Of a stretch of 64,000 nucleotides of DNA, positions 45,501 through 57,500 are shown piece after piece (the stretch's first letter is position 1; each line of letters opens with the position of its first letter). A model generated the notes under the pieces. That model made no database searches. It saw only the letters and a program-made list of their open reading frames with translations, and was not told where the DNA came from. This DNA is from Branchiostoma lanceolatum (Eukaryota; Chordata; Leptocardii; Amphioxiformes; Branchiostomatidae): contig NC_089736.1 of NCBI RefSeq assembly GCF_035083965.1, forward strand, positions 6,203,501 to 6,267,500, given 5' to 3'. The translations under genes were made by a program, and so were the position numbers.

Positions 45501-47187
45501 ATCTCCATGGTTACGACTTCAGGGTTCTGGCCATGGGATTTCCAGATTACAACGAAACAACAGGTGAGTTTTCATGTTACAGATTCGCTGGTAGGCTAAG
45601 CAATAAGATAACTGCTAGGTCCAAGTAAAAAATAAATATGTCGACCAGAAACATCAATCTCGAACTTAATAATTATCTACAAGAGAAACCACAACAAAGA
45701 AACAGTGCAACACAGAGTGATATTATGATATGGAATTACCAACAAAGTCAAATACATTGTGCAAAACTTTCATAACTAATGAATATCATACTCTGTCAGA
45801 AACCTGTATCATCCGTTGTATTGATAGCAAAGGACGTTTTGTATGGCTTTGATGGTAGAATGCTGTTTTGATTCCCTTTGATGCGCATGCCCTGTGATAT
45901 GTAGGGCGTTGGATCTCTCAGAACGCTGGCATTGACTGTGGGAACGATAACAAGTGCAACATGGCTTCCTGGAACGGCACAAGGCCGAACTTGAACTTCA
46001 ACAAGCCCCCCATCAGGGACACTGTCGTCATTCCCTCCCGTGGGTACACCGTTATAGAGTTCAGGTTCGTGGTCACTGTTCATCTGTTACTGTCTAGAAG
46101 AAGACTACAATTTTGGCGACTCCTCTGGGTATTAGTGTAAAATGAGTTTTCGTAACGTTTTAAAGCTCAACTGCAGAATATTGAAACTTTTAAAGGTGAC
46201 AGACGTCGGCAACATTATATTGCAGCCACTTTTCAGTCGATGTTACGTCGTGAAGTATCATCAGGCTCTAAAGCGCTGTCTTAATTAAAAGAATATAGAT
46301 TCATATCTTATGAAAGTATCCACAGATTACAGATTATATATTATCGACCGTCACAGGAGTAACAACCCAGGCTTTTGGCTCTTCCACTGTCATCAAACGA
46401 CTCACATGAACGAGGGGATGTCCATGATCATCGCGGAGGCCCCGGACAAGCTGCCCGCCCTGCCGTACGGCTTCCCGACCTGTGGAGACTTTACCGGGAC
46501 CGAGAAACCACGAAGTGAAGGAAGTGATGAAATGACAGATGCAGCAATGGGGCAGTCTGTGGTACGTAGTCAATGCTGGTGCTCATATTGTCTTCGCCTT
46601 AGCGGCTTTAAAAGTTACTGCAGCAGGACGCCCGGTTTTGATATGTCGCGTTCTGGATCTATGACATGCTATGGTCACGGCTTTTTGAATATAGATAGCT
46701 CTGAAGCTAGTGAAGAAGTGGCGTAGGTTTTATCCTCCTAGCAGATTGTTTTGACACTACAAGGGCCGAAATTGCCGACTTTGAGGGAGAATAACAGAAA
46801 GTGTTGACAAATCATCATGACTTTTCGTACGTACACTACCTTTTTTTCACAAACGCTCTGACACCCCCACTTCCAATAAGAATCTTCATTTTACACCAGA
46901 TCATGTAACGTTACTGATTGTCACATTTTTGTCATTTTCTCTACCATTTGCATCTTTTGTTTAAGACTGTAGTGGAGTTGAGCTACACTCAGCTGATCAT
47001 CATCATCGTCATCTCGGCTGCCCTGTCTGCAACCATCGCCCTGGTGACAGTAGGCATCTACAATGCATGCACAAACAAGACCAAGATACCAGAAACACAG
47101 GCCACTCCGCAACGTTTGGAAGACACAGTTCCAAGAAAAGATGGTGCTTCATCATTGCTGGAAGACGCTGTTGAAGACACTGTTTGA
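42586..47187 (+). CDS. Membrane-anchored laccase-type multicopper oxidase, copy 1
   Basis: There are nine coding exons: 42586-42735, 43284-43460, 43593-43745, 43883-43974, 44098-44212, 44666-45563, 45905-46064, 46357-46561 and 46966-47187. They total 2172 nt and 723 aa. It has a signal peptide (LLRTLILTWICVSMATA) and three cupredoxin domains. All copper motifs are intact: HFHG (126-129), HSH (170-172), HHVIHLHG (504-511) and HCHQTTHMNEGM (592-603), giving the T2/T3 cluster and the T1 site with a possible Met ligand. The last exon encodes a transmembrane helix (about 658-680, LIIIIVISAALSATIALVTV) and a short acidic tail, so it is a type I surface protein. Laccases oxidise phenols or metals while reducing O2 to water; animal substrates are mostly unsettled. 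It is a tandem partner of 49441-54214. Confidence 0.93.
42767..42937. mobile_element. MITE of the GCGCATGCGC family (copy 4), laccase 1 intron 1
   Basis: The ends TTCACAATTTGAACTGCGCATGCGC and CGCATGCGCGGTTCAAACCGTGAA are inverted. It lies about 32 bases past exon 1, the same place as copy 6 in laccase 2. Confidence 0.7.
43140..43205 (+). repeat. Dispersed repeat in laccase 1 intron 1
   Basis: ATCATATCCAGCTGCTTGAGTAACCGTTATTTGGCG is shared with 6290-6345 (+) and 47500-47550 (-). Confidence 0.5.
44430..44640. mobile_element. MITE of the GCGCATGCGC family (copy 5), laccase 1 intron 5
   Basis: AACTGTGCATGCACAG at the left and TGCATGTGCAGTTGGATCCGTGAAGACGCTTATT at the right, with interior CACAGGGGCCTTCACCTTTGACC. 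Laccase 2 has no copy in this intron. Confidence 0.6.
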
Positions 47188-49440
47188 GTGCCTTGTTTCG
47201 TGCGTGGATGGGGAGGGGGGCACAACTAAGGATTTATCAAAACGTTACTATGATGGCACCATCTTTAATATCAACAATCGAAATGCCACCGTATTTTCAC
47301 AATAGTTCATAAATATCTGCGGCATTCAAAAAAATCTTAATGTAATATCTCCTGGTTCATGTAAAATGACGTTTCCTAGTTATATTACAGCTAGTCTATT
47401 AGTATTTACATTTAATAGTATAGCATTGTTGTAACGTTTTATTTTGATTTGCTAAACTTACTGAGCTACATTGATGAAAGTTAGACATCCAGGTAGGAAG
47501 ATACGCCAAAAATAATTACTCAAGCAACTGGATAAAATGTTGAAACAGAGTTACTGAGCTACAGTCCAACTCAAAACATCACGGTTTAGATCAATATTTG
47601 TATATTGTCGATGTCTTTAAGCTCTTGGAGGACTCTTGTGCATTCAGTGTACCCAATCAACACTATGGAATTAAGAACACAAAGGGAATACATTATTAAC
47701 GTAACAAAACGTACAGTGACTTTCACGAGGTCAAGTTTAGATTACGAAATAATAATTCAAAATAGATGTCACGATTCTACTGAAAAGCAATACTTTCTTA
47801 TAATCCGGTGGGTTAATCATTGGTTTCAGTATCTTTTCCAAGAGACTCTTTAGTGCAATTAGCCAAGATAATTGGTCCAATACAAATTAGCCATGAATAT
47901 CAAAAGCTAAAACTCCAGCTTTTTACGTGTTGTTAAAATAAGTGTTGAAACTGGCAACAGTATTGTTTTTTTTATAAGCTACAGCCAGAAGAGTTGAAGG
48001 ATAACAACACCCCCTCATTTCGATGGTTCAGTCCGCTCAGCTGACAGACATGATCGTCTGATTGTATACGGGTCCAACCTTGTTACGGTTCAGTACAAAC
48101 AGGCTCAAACGTTAGATAAAGGTTTGGTCAGATTTTTCTGTTAAGAAGACTGCCCCATTTGCCCAAAATTCCCAAGAAAACAACTTTGTCTACTAGAACC
48201 ATGTCTGTTTCTCGTGGGACACTCCATGCTCTCGCAGGAACATACCGCGCATGCCCTAATGACCGTCAGACGTATATGTCAATCAAAAGTCGGGCCTTTG
48301 TCCGAGATTTCTGGTCAACGATCGGTTCAGGTTTACTGACTTACTGCTTGACCTTGTTGCTTGACTATCTGACACGGCTGTTAGTCCTCTTTCTTTAACT
48401 AGCTGTAGCTTATTGGGTCGGGAAGACAACGGAGGTAGGTAACTTCTTAAATTTTGTTTGGACCTTCAAGCAACTAGCTGTATATGTACCCGGTAAGTGC
48501 ACTTTGTCCAACACCCTGCAAATAGTTTCTGTTGTTGATAAACATCTTAGCCTGGATGCCAGACCTAAATGAAATATTTATCGTAGATATTTTAGAGATT
48601 CGGGGGGGGGGGGGATCTGGCACTCAGGCCATAAAAATCTGGTATCAATAAATTAAAAAGGGACGGGCCAACTTGGAAAGCTAAGCGGGGACGGACGTAA
48701 AAACAAGAACACTTTTGTGAAGAAAGAAATTATGAAATCCAAATTGCACACTAAAGTTGACAGAAAGAATTATCCTAAGGTTTCGCACAAACTGTAGGAG
48801 CTAGCTAACACAAACATAATCGAACCCCTGTGGTCGCTTCTGGTCAGTATCACAACTGACAGAGCAACTTAAGACTGACAGCATATTATGTTTGTTTCTT
48901 CACTTGACTTAAGTAGTTTAAGTGGGCGTTGCGTTTTGTGCCAATAACTTATTTGCAGTCATGGTTTACTGAATGTCCTGTGGACATAACCTGTTGTGAC
49001 CACAGACTGCTGTATTTAGATGGTTTTACCCCCTCCCCAACCATCACAACGTTCTGTGACCTAATTTGTTACAAACGTTCCTTCATTCCTTCCTCTGTCA
49101 CAGATTCTGCTGGCGCCACACCGCGCTACAAACGTTACACAGCTGTCTATTTACCCACCTCAGCGGGGAAGCAGGTGGCATCCCTTACCCAAGGGTCTTA
49201 TTACTATGTCTACATAGAGTCAATTTTTTTTATAACCACTACCATTCGCTAAAAATATCTGAAAGTTCCTCCCCGAACGTTCAGAATGGAACTGTCTTGC
49301 GATGATATCTTACAGCCTGGAATTCTGTTGCAGTCCTGATGCTTTAACTTCGCTTGTCAGGAAATATCCTTAGATTGCTACACCTCGGCGTAGACGAACT
49401 TGTTAATCCTTTTCAGTTTCTTATGCCATGATCATCAGAG
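47188..49440. other. Intergenic region between the laccases; duplicated upstream region of copy 2
   Basis: From 47973 onward the sequence parallels 40523-42585. The 96-bp block is at 47973-48068, one promoter-proximal unit is at 48100-48450, and the GTGGACATAACCTG..GACCACAGACTG stretch (48980-49010) is also at 41850-41880. Near both start codons is CTCCC(A/C)GAACGTTCAG (42345; 49270), whose GAACGTTC is a heat-shock-element-like dyad. A dispersed repeat lies at 47490-47555 and a poly-G run at 48601-48614. No exon was found. Confidence 0.6.
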
Positions 49441-52400
49441 ATGAATTTGCTTCGTACATTGATCCTGACATGGATCTGCGTTTCCATGGCAACCGCGGAG
49501 ATGTGCACTGATGCCGTATGCGAGTTCACCCTGATTGTTCGGAGGGCAAGGACCATGATACACACCGGAAGTGACGGCAAGGTCAATGGGGTGAGTCCTA
49601 GCCCATACAACAGGCTTCGGATAAGGCGATTAACTATCTGAACTGCGCATGCGCATTGTGATGCACTGTGTGTAATACATGTAGGTCAAAGATGAAGGCC
49701 CCCTAGACATCGATGAACACGTCTGACAAGGTGAAGACGAGAATTGTTGACAAGTTAGGGGCCTTCACATTTGATCTTGGCCATGCGCAGTTCAAACTGT
49801 GAACTGGCTTATTTCTGCTTTGTTCTGATCATGCTGTTTTGTCTCACTGTTGCCGCGATACATATAACGTTCAACAGTTATTTGTGAAGCTGATAGGCTT
49901 GAAGCTTCAAGAAAAGGTGTGATGCTTCGGATTAGATGAATAGGAATGTTTCTACAGGTAGAAACCTTGAGGAATGGAAGTCTGCAAGTTAAAGTTCACG
50001 TGGGGCGGGCCGAAGATACGGACGGACCCATCGTTCCTGTGGAAGAGACCATCACAGCTGATGGAGTGCAGCGAAACGTAATCCTCGTGAACGACCAGTT
50101 CCCCGGCCCCACACTGGAGGTCATGGAAGGAGCGCAGGTAAATGTTGAACTTGCCATAAGTGTAATGAATACAAGACGAACATTTGCCAGCAAATTCAAA
50201 ATGTTTCATCTCGAGTTGTCGCTAAATGTGGCTAACAGTCCCCTTTCTTTTTTTTACTCTGCTACTATGACGAGAAGAAATTATTTGACATTACAGGTCG
50301 TGCTGAAGGTCATCAACCACTTCTACAAAGAAGTGACGTCACTCCACGTCCATGGGATGTACATGCGCGGTGTAAATCATATGGACGGCGTGCCTTACGT
50401 CACAGAATATCCTATCTTACCTGGGAAGAACTTCTCCTATAGATTTAAGGTTAGTTTCGTATTGATACTAGTAGCTATAGCTATTATGCTACATATCTTG
50501 CATTATATATCAATGAGGACATTTAAGTACTTCTTTGCATTTTCCAACATTCTGCCGAAGACATACTTACTACATGCACTTAGTGCGTTTGGTATATCAA
50601 GCAATAATAGACTGGGTAACAGGCTACTTTGGATGTCCTCTACAGGCGGAGCCAGCCGGGACTCACTGGTATCACAGTCATGTCATATCGCAGAAGGAGG
50701 ACGGCATGTTCGGGGCCTTTATTGTCCACAGAAACAGGTGGGCAGGAAAAGCTATCAAACAGAAGTCTTCTATCTGCATTGGGAGCACAATATGAACTGA
50801 CACCAAATACTGTTGCAACAATGATTATATTGGAATGTTGGAATAGGCTGGTTCACACATAGACCTGCGCATGCGCAAGGTCAAAGATGAAGGCCTTTAA
50901 GTTGTAAAGAGTCGATACATGTCAAGACGTGTTCGTTTACGCCTCAGGTGAATTCAACTTGAATTTGACCAATAAAAAAACAGACAGTGCTTTACGCGCA
51001 TGCGCAGTTTAAATCGCGAATCGGCTTATTGATATTGTCATCTATATTACAGGCCCAGTACTCCAGCCTTACCGCTGTTTGTACACGACTGGTGGCACGA
51101 GGAATTCCTGAGTTTGGACGTGGATAGTTGGTACATGCGCCACCGAGGCCCGGGACGCTTATTTGTGAGTACCTCGTTTTCGACAAGTACCAGTATTCTG
51201 TCTGGTAGGTGGGTTGGTGCAAATTGCAATTACACAAAATATAGGTAGATTAGACAAATTTGAAGAAGATGGTGTTTGAATTGACCGGGACGAGTGGAGA
51301 AGAATACGATATTGGCAGACAGGTGAACAAAGCTTGGGCAGCTGGAAGATAGATACTTCTATAGCTATATAGAAGTAGGTCTTGTTCGCCGTTCATGCCA
51401 ATTTTCCACCGTGTATATACATCATAGTTGCTGTGCCCAGTAATTCTAAAAGCTACTGTAACTGGTTTCGAAGGTCTATCTTTCTGTGCTGCACTTTTAG
51501 GCTTGCATTTTTGTTGGTAGGGCACTTGGTTCAGCCGTGGGTTCAGCTTTGATGGCGTGGAACTGACAGCTGTCCACTTTACGTCAGCGCTCATCAACGG
51601 ACGCGGCCGGTACAACGGTAACAACGCGCCATTGACCAAGTTTACCATCACGTCAGGAGGATCTCTACGTTTCCGCATGATACATTCAGGCGCAGAGTTC
51701 ACCTTCCGCGTGTCCATCGACGCGCACAGCACGACGGTCGTGGCAAACGACGGACATGACGTCGAGCCGGTCCAGGTTCAGTCTATCATCATCTATCCAG
51801 GCGAATCGTACGACTTTGAGGTACTCGGCAATCAGCCGAACGGCATTTACTGGATTCGCGCAGAAACTTTGTGGTCAGGGAGAGGTCCTAACTTCGAATC
51901 GAAAGATCGTACACAGGAAGTGAGGGCCATCCTAGCGTACCAAGATGCTTCTTCCGACGAAGACCCGACGACAACAAAGCCGACATGTTCCGAGGAGAAC
52001 CCGTGCCGAGTCCTTAACTGTCCCTTCCCAGCATTCCCTGCTGGGAGCCATACGGAATGTATCTTCATGTCCGACGTCAACGCAACAGCAGAATATTCAC
52101 CACCAGACGATTCAGACATCGTTGAGTATTTTTTCACATTTGGATACATCGTCGGTTCGTCGATCAATGCCCGAAAGTTTGTGGAGCCGAACAAGCCGCT
52201 AGTTTTCGGTGAGCCCTATGACGTAGTGACATGCGACCAATCATGTGAGACCAACGGATGTAAGTGCACGTACATTGTGGACATCCCAGCCAATAAGAAC
52301 GTCCGGTTTGTGATGGTCAATACGGGCGACGCGGACGAGTCTCATCATTCCATCCACCTTCATGGATACGACTTTAGGGTCCTGGCTATGGGATTCCCAT

Positions 52401-54214
52401 TATATAACAAAACAACCGGTCAGTAACTCTATACAATATGTACGTTGTACTTGGTCTGTCAGCTATTTTGTTCTTCAACAATCTTGCTCATGAATTTACC
52501 AATGACCTTTTAAGGATTGATATTGGGTATAGTTGTGTGTAAGGAATTTGGCGGCAGGGAGCACTAGTAGTAGTATGTACCTCGTACGCGTTTCATGTCT
52601 GTGTGATATTGAATACCTTCCTAGAGCGCCCAAAGTAATGTTGATTAATATATACGTAATAATCTGTATGAAAAGCTTGATCATTAACGCTTGATCCTTA
52701 ACACTGATTGGTCAATATCTTAAGCTCAATTTAGAGCGCCCTGCACTAGGGAGGCACAGAAAAGGTATAAAAGGAGGAGTGGTCCGATCTCTGTCATTCT
52801 TGAAAAAGACAATAAAGTCGAAACCGGTCGAATACCAGTCTCTTCGCTGTCATTTTCCCAAGAACTACACATGCTGTACTCGGAAAAGCTTGTTAGAACA
52901 GTTCAAACTGATAGACGCTTATTGTGACCATAGGCATACACCTGTATCTCTTCACAGGTCATTGGCTCTCTCCAAACCCTGATATTGACTGTGGGAACGA
53001 CAAGTGCAGCAATGCCAGATGGAGGAACCGCCCGACAATGAACTTGAACAGACCCCCCGTCAGGGATACCGTCGTTGTACCGGCTAACGGGTACACCGTC
53101 ATTGAGGTTAGGTAAGTGGGCGGAGCCTGTTACTGTCAATCACTTACGTCATTGCTTGAGGTGGTTCAACTGTATTGAGGAAGGAAATTGAGGCTTTGTT
53201 ATATCTTTAGACTGTGTACTACTTTATGTTGATTTGTACTATACTTAGAAACTGATTCCAAGACTTATCTTGATACAGCTAGCAACGTACCAAGGCCGAT
53301 ATAGAGAATATCGTGTGAGGAGGATTTGTTTTCGGTCTGCTCGGTCTGTACTTTGCTTGTGTATTCTAAGTTGTTTGAATGTGCCGGAGTCTGTTTCATA
53401 TGTGCTAGACACGTCGGGGACTAAGACAGAAAGTTAGGTCAAAGCTCCCAGAATAGGTTCTTATTTGTTATCTTCCATTTACTGCTATATGCATGGGATT
53501 CGGTGGGAAAATGCATTAGACAGAATCAGTGAGAAGTTCACAATTATAAATAAAGCATGAAATTCACGAAAACTATTAATGTGTCACGGAGGTATGAGAT
53601 CTTCGACCTCTTGTTAACTTTCTCGCAGAAGTAACAACCCAGGCCATTGGCTTTTCCACTGCCACCAGACTACCCACATGAATGAAGGAATGGCCATGGT
53701 CATTCGTGAAGATCCAGGGAACCACCCTAATCGTCATCCAGGCTTGCCCACCTCGAGCTCTGGAGACACGGGACACGATTCTCAGCCTACTAGTGTGAGA
53801 CATAACATCGATTCAGCTTCTTATGGCCAGCCTTTTTCTCAATATATGTATAATGTACCATTCTAAATTCAGTAAATCGAGTTAAAGAATTACATGTATA
53901 TTCGTACCCATAAGATATCCTCTTATATACGTTGTACTTTCCTATTGTTTTTGGTTTTCAAAGTGCGTAACGGTCTTTTTTTTCAAATATCTGCGAGTTG
54001 AATAGAGGAAGAGGACTTATCAACCATTGTTTTTTTTTTCCAGGAGCCAACCGCAATCCAGCTGAGTGTTCCAGTCTTCATTGTCATCCTGGTAGCGGCA
54101 GTTATCGGGTCTATCTTGGTCACCTTCGCAATGACCTTGCTTTGGAGTTCAAGACGCCAGGACAAGGAAGCTGCAGAAGAACAAGACCACCCCAAAGAAG
54201 ATACCGCTTTGTAG
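49441..54214 (+). CDS. Membrane-anchored laccase-type multicopper oxidase, copy 2
   Basis: There are nine coding exons: 49441-49590, 49958-50137, 50297-50449, 50646-50737, 51053-51164, 51521-52418, 52958-53111, 53629-53794 and 54044-54214. They total 2076 nt and 691 aa. Intron phases equal those of copy 1, and exons 1, 3, 4 and 6 have the same lengths, so they are tandem duplicates. Copper motifs HVHG, HSH, HHSIHLHG and HCHQTTHMNEGM are present. It has a signal peptide, three cupredoxin domains and a C-terminal transmembrane helix (VFIVILVAAVIGSILVTFAM) with a short charged tail. Differences from copy 1 include HVHG for HFHG and HSHVIS for HSHLGS, a shorter linker after the T1 motif, and a diverged tail. 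Both genes look functional; no disruption was seen. Confidence 0.93.
49630..49812. mobile_element. MITE of the GCGCATGCGC family (copy 6), laccase 2 intron 1
   Basis: ATCTGAACTGCGCATGCGC at the left and CATGCGCAGTTCAAACTGTGAACTGGCTTATT at the right. It lies about 40 bases past exon 1, matching copy 4 in laccase 1. Confidence 0.7.
50847..51030. mobile_element. MITE of the GCGCATGCGC family (copy 7), laccase 2 intron 4
   Basis: AGGCTGGTTCACACATAGACCTGCGCATGCGC at the left and GCGCATGCGCAGTTTAAATCGCGAATCGGCTTATT at the right. Laccase 1 has no copy in this intron. Confidence 0.65.
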
Positions 54215-54421
54215 GCAAGTAAAGTTTAGGGCCAACAACAAACAGAAGATCTCATACCTCTTCTTTTATCCATTATTGTGAATTTCTCGCTTATTCTGTC
54301 TAATATATAGATGCATAAGATAAAGTGGGCGACCTCTATCCAAATACCTGCGGACACACACCAACACAAACAAAGAAACAGACACACTGAAAACGATACC
54401 TCCGTTTTCACGGATGTGACA

Positions 54422-54427
54422 AATAAA
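54422..54427 (+). promoter_or_regulatory. Candidate poly(A) signal of laccase 2
   Basis: AATAAA lies about 208 bases past the stop codon, inside or next to a dispersed repeat (54250-54430), so it is uncertain. Confidence 0.35.
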
Positions 54428-54589
54428 GATGCCACTATCCGTCATATCTGCGTTATGAAGTGAAAATTGTGTTATCTCATTCTGAACAAAAATCAAAGCT
54501 ATTGCAACCGATATGTGTGACACGTTGACTTAAGAAAACCCCTCACGTATTTTTCTCCCAGTTACGCCTAAAACTGTGCGAGAAACGTT

Positions 54590-57500
54590 AATGTTAAAGG
54601 ATATTTCTTCCTGTCTTTCTACCTAACTGTTGTGTTTATAGGCAGCAAAGATCAGCGACGTTTTTTCCATAGGCAGGTAAATTGAACAGTCGACCTCTGT
54701 CAGATTTCCATGTATTTTTATGAAATGATGACAGTACATGGTAACAAACAAATATGCACAGAACTAGTACTACTTTGACGTGCTTTGTATGTGCTAGCCT
54801 AGTACATGTAGCTGTTAGCGAATCAATAAACGTTGATTTTATCGTAAACTATGCCAGTCATATTCGTTTGACGCCGTTCTTGCTATTTCTAAGGGGTCTT
54901 GAGGTCCACGAAACTTGGACTAATTTTGGATATTCTCTGATCTTCGTAGAACATACCTCTTTGCCCAGAAAATGTATAGTTATCATTGTAAAGTTTTGTG
55001 TAGTTATTACACGATCATGGTCATACAGTAGTTTCCCAGACGAACACACGGTGGTCAGCACCACCATGTGCTTGGACTCCATCTTCCATGTTCTCAACCA
55101 GATTCGCGAGTCTTTTTTCAAGTTGAGCAGCAGTCGGTCTGTCGTCAGGAACATCACACCAGCACTGACACATCAGCCTGTACAGGTCGATAGAGCATTG
55201 CTCAGGCTTCTCCATACGGTTTCCTTGCCTCAACATGTTCACCATCTGACAACAGTCTGGTCGGAAAGGGCCGGGGTAGCGAGGCTCCTCTCCTAGACTC
55301 GCAATCTCCCACAACATGACACCAAATGACCACACGTCACTCTGACAGGTGTACACCCCATACCGGATAGACTCCAGCGCCATCCACTTCAGCGGTAGTA
55401 ACTCATCCCGCCCGTGGTGGTTGGTGCGCTCGTACACAGTGTTGGTGTAGACGTCTCGGGCCAAACCGAAGTCTGACAGCTTAGCGACCATTTGGTCTGT
55501 GATGACAACGTTCCGGGCGGCCACGTCACGATGGACGATTTTGACGCGCTCTAACTCCTGTAGAGCCTTAGACACATCGACGGCGAAGCCGAGCAGAGTA
55601 GCCCAGTTCACCGCGTTGGTGTTTTCTCTGAATCTGGTCAGATACGTCTGAAGGTCTCCGTGAGGGGCGAATTCTAGTATTATCCTCTTCGGATCAGACA
55701 GGGTGACCACGCCAAACAACCGAATGATATTTGGGTGCATGACTTTATCATCATTCTGTATGTTTAAGGATTCTTCAAAAAGATGGACCAGTATGTCCAT
55801 CTCGCGACAGAAGTCCGCATGGACATTACCCTGCTGGCTGAGTTTGGAATCCACAGTTTTGATAGCGACTCTTACCTGCATTTCTCCAGGCAATTGTAAG
55901 GTTCCTTCCACAACATGGCCAAATGTGCCAATCCCAACTAACTCACCAAGGGTCAAGCACCGAGGGTCTCGTTCCCATGGTACAAAAGTCTCTGCCAAGT
56001 TTAGTTGTTGATTGACGCCAGGAGGCTGTAGTTCCTCATGAACTCGTTGTTGAAGATGTTTTCTTTCAAATTTTCTTTTTCTTCCGATAACTATACCAGA
56101 AAATATCACAACAGTAACAACAGGAAGGATGAAAACAAACATAGTAAAATATAATGACGTCTTGTGTGCCCCATGAACTGGACTTCTTTGCTTCCCTTCG
56201 CAGTATTCTCCGGTAAGGTCCGGTGGACAGATGCAAGTACCGTTGAAAGGGTTGCACTCCGCGCCGTTTTCACATCGGCATTGTTGTTCGCAGTTGGCCC
56301 CGAATTTTCCTGAAGAGCAAGACGTGTCACAGGTAGAGCCTGTCCAACCGGCCTCACATACACACCCCGTCCAACGGTCACAACCAACGTTGTGTAGACA
56401 GTCGCACGGTCTGTCACACCGCTCCCCGTGAAGACCGGGAGGACATTCCGTCACCTCTAAAACGTAGTTTCTCTCGAGTGTTTGTCCGTCAGATGTGCCG
56501 GCTTCACACGTGTACACACCGTTGGTCTCTGGTAGAATAGGGCTGATGAAAAAGTTAGGAGAAGTTTGGATAAAAACTTTGGAACTGTTGTTGCGAGATG
56601 ACAGAAACCACCACGTCATGGACGAGACATTGACATGGACAGGGCGACATTGTAGGGAAACATTCCCAGTTATGTACATGTTTCCTTTGGGTCGAACGTC
56701 AATAGCGACTGCCGGGGTTGGTATATCACATGCCACACCCTTCCAACCAGGAGCGCACAGACAGGCTCCGTTGAAGCCATGACACCGGGCGTCGTTCTTA
56801 CATGTGCAGTTTCTGTCACAATGTGCGCCGTATTTGCCATGTGGACAACCAGCTAGTTTGGCAACAATTTGACCTGAAGCATTTGAGTTTCCGTACGGAC
56901 TTGGAGCCATCACGTTTGTTAATGCCACTTTAAATGTGACAGGCGTAGCTGTCTTAAGTACGCCAAGGCTGACAAGAAAGAAATACCTGTAGTCTGTATT
57001 AGTGATCCACGTCGGATCCAAACGTCCAGAAACGATGAGTTCCTCGAAGTCCATAAAGATCAGTATGTCTTCCCCGCGAAACGAAAACCTGTCAACTACA
57101 ATAAGCGACAGCTTGTTTTGCCCTTCCTCCGAGTACTGCGTCAGATTTCTGTAATAGTTCATCCAAAAATGATGCATAAATCCGACATCTTTAGCATGGG
57201 TCATTCCGTATGTAAAGTTCACCTCACATCTGTCGTTTTCCACGTCATAGTACATTCTACGTTTCTTGATGTTGACAATATCGCTCGAGTCTTTATATGT
57301 AAGTCCAATGCTTGTTGAGATATTTACTACGTAATCAGTAAACTCTACCAATCGAGAAAGACCAGAGGATCTTTCAGGGGTTTCACATGTCTTGTTGTAG
57401 TATGAAGGGTATCCAGACACGTCCAACACATGAACAGTCAGGTTCCAAAGTGTCGTGTGTTTAGTGAAGTTGACGTTGCGTTCGTTTTCTATTAGGATTT

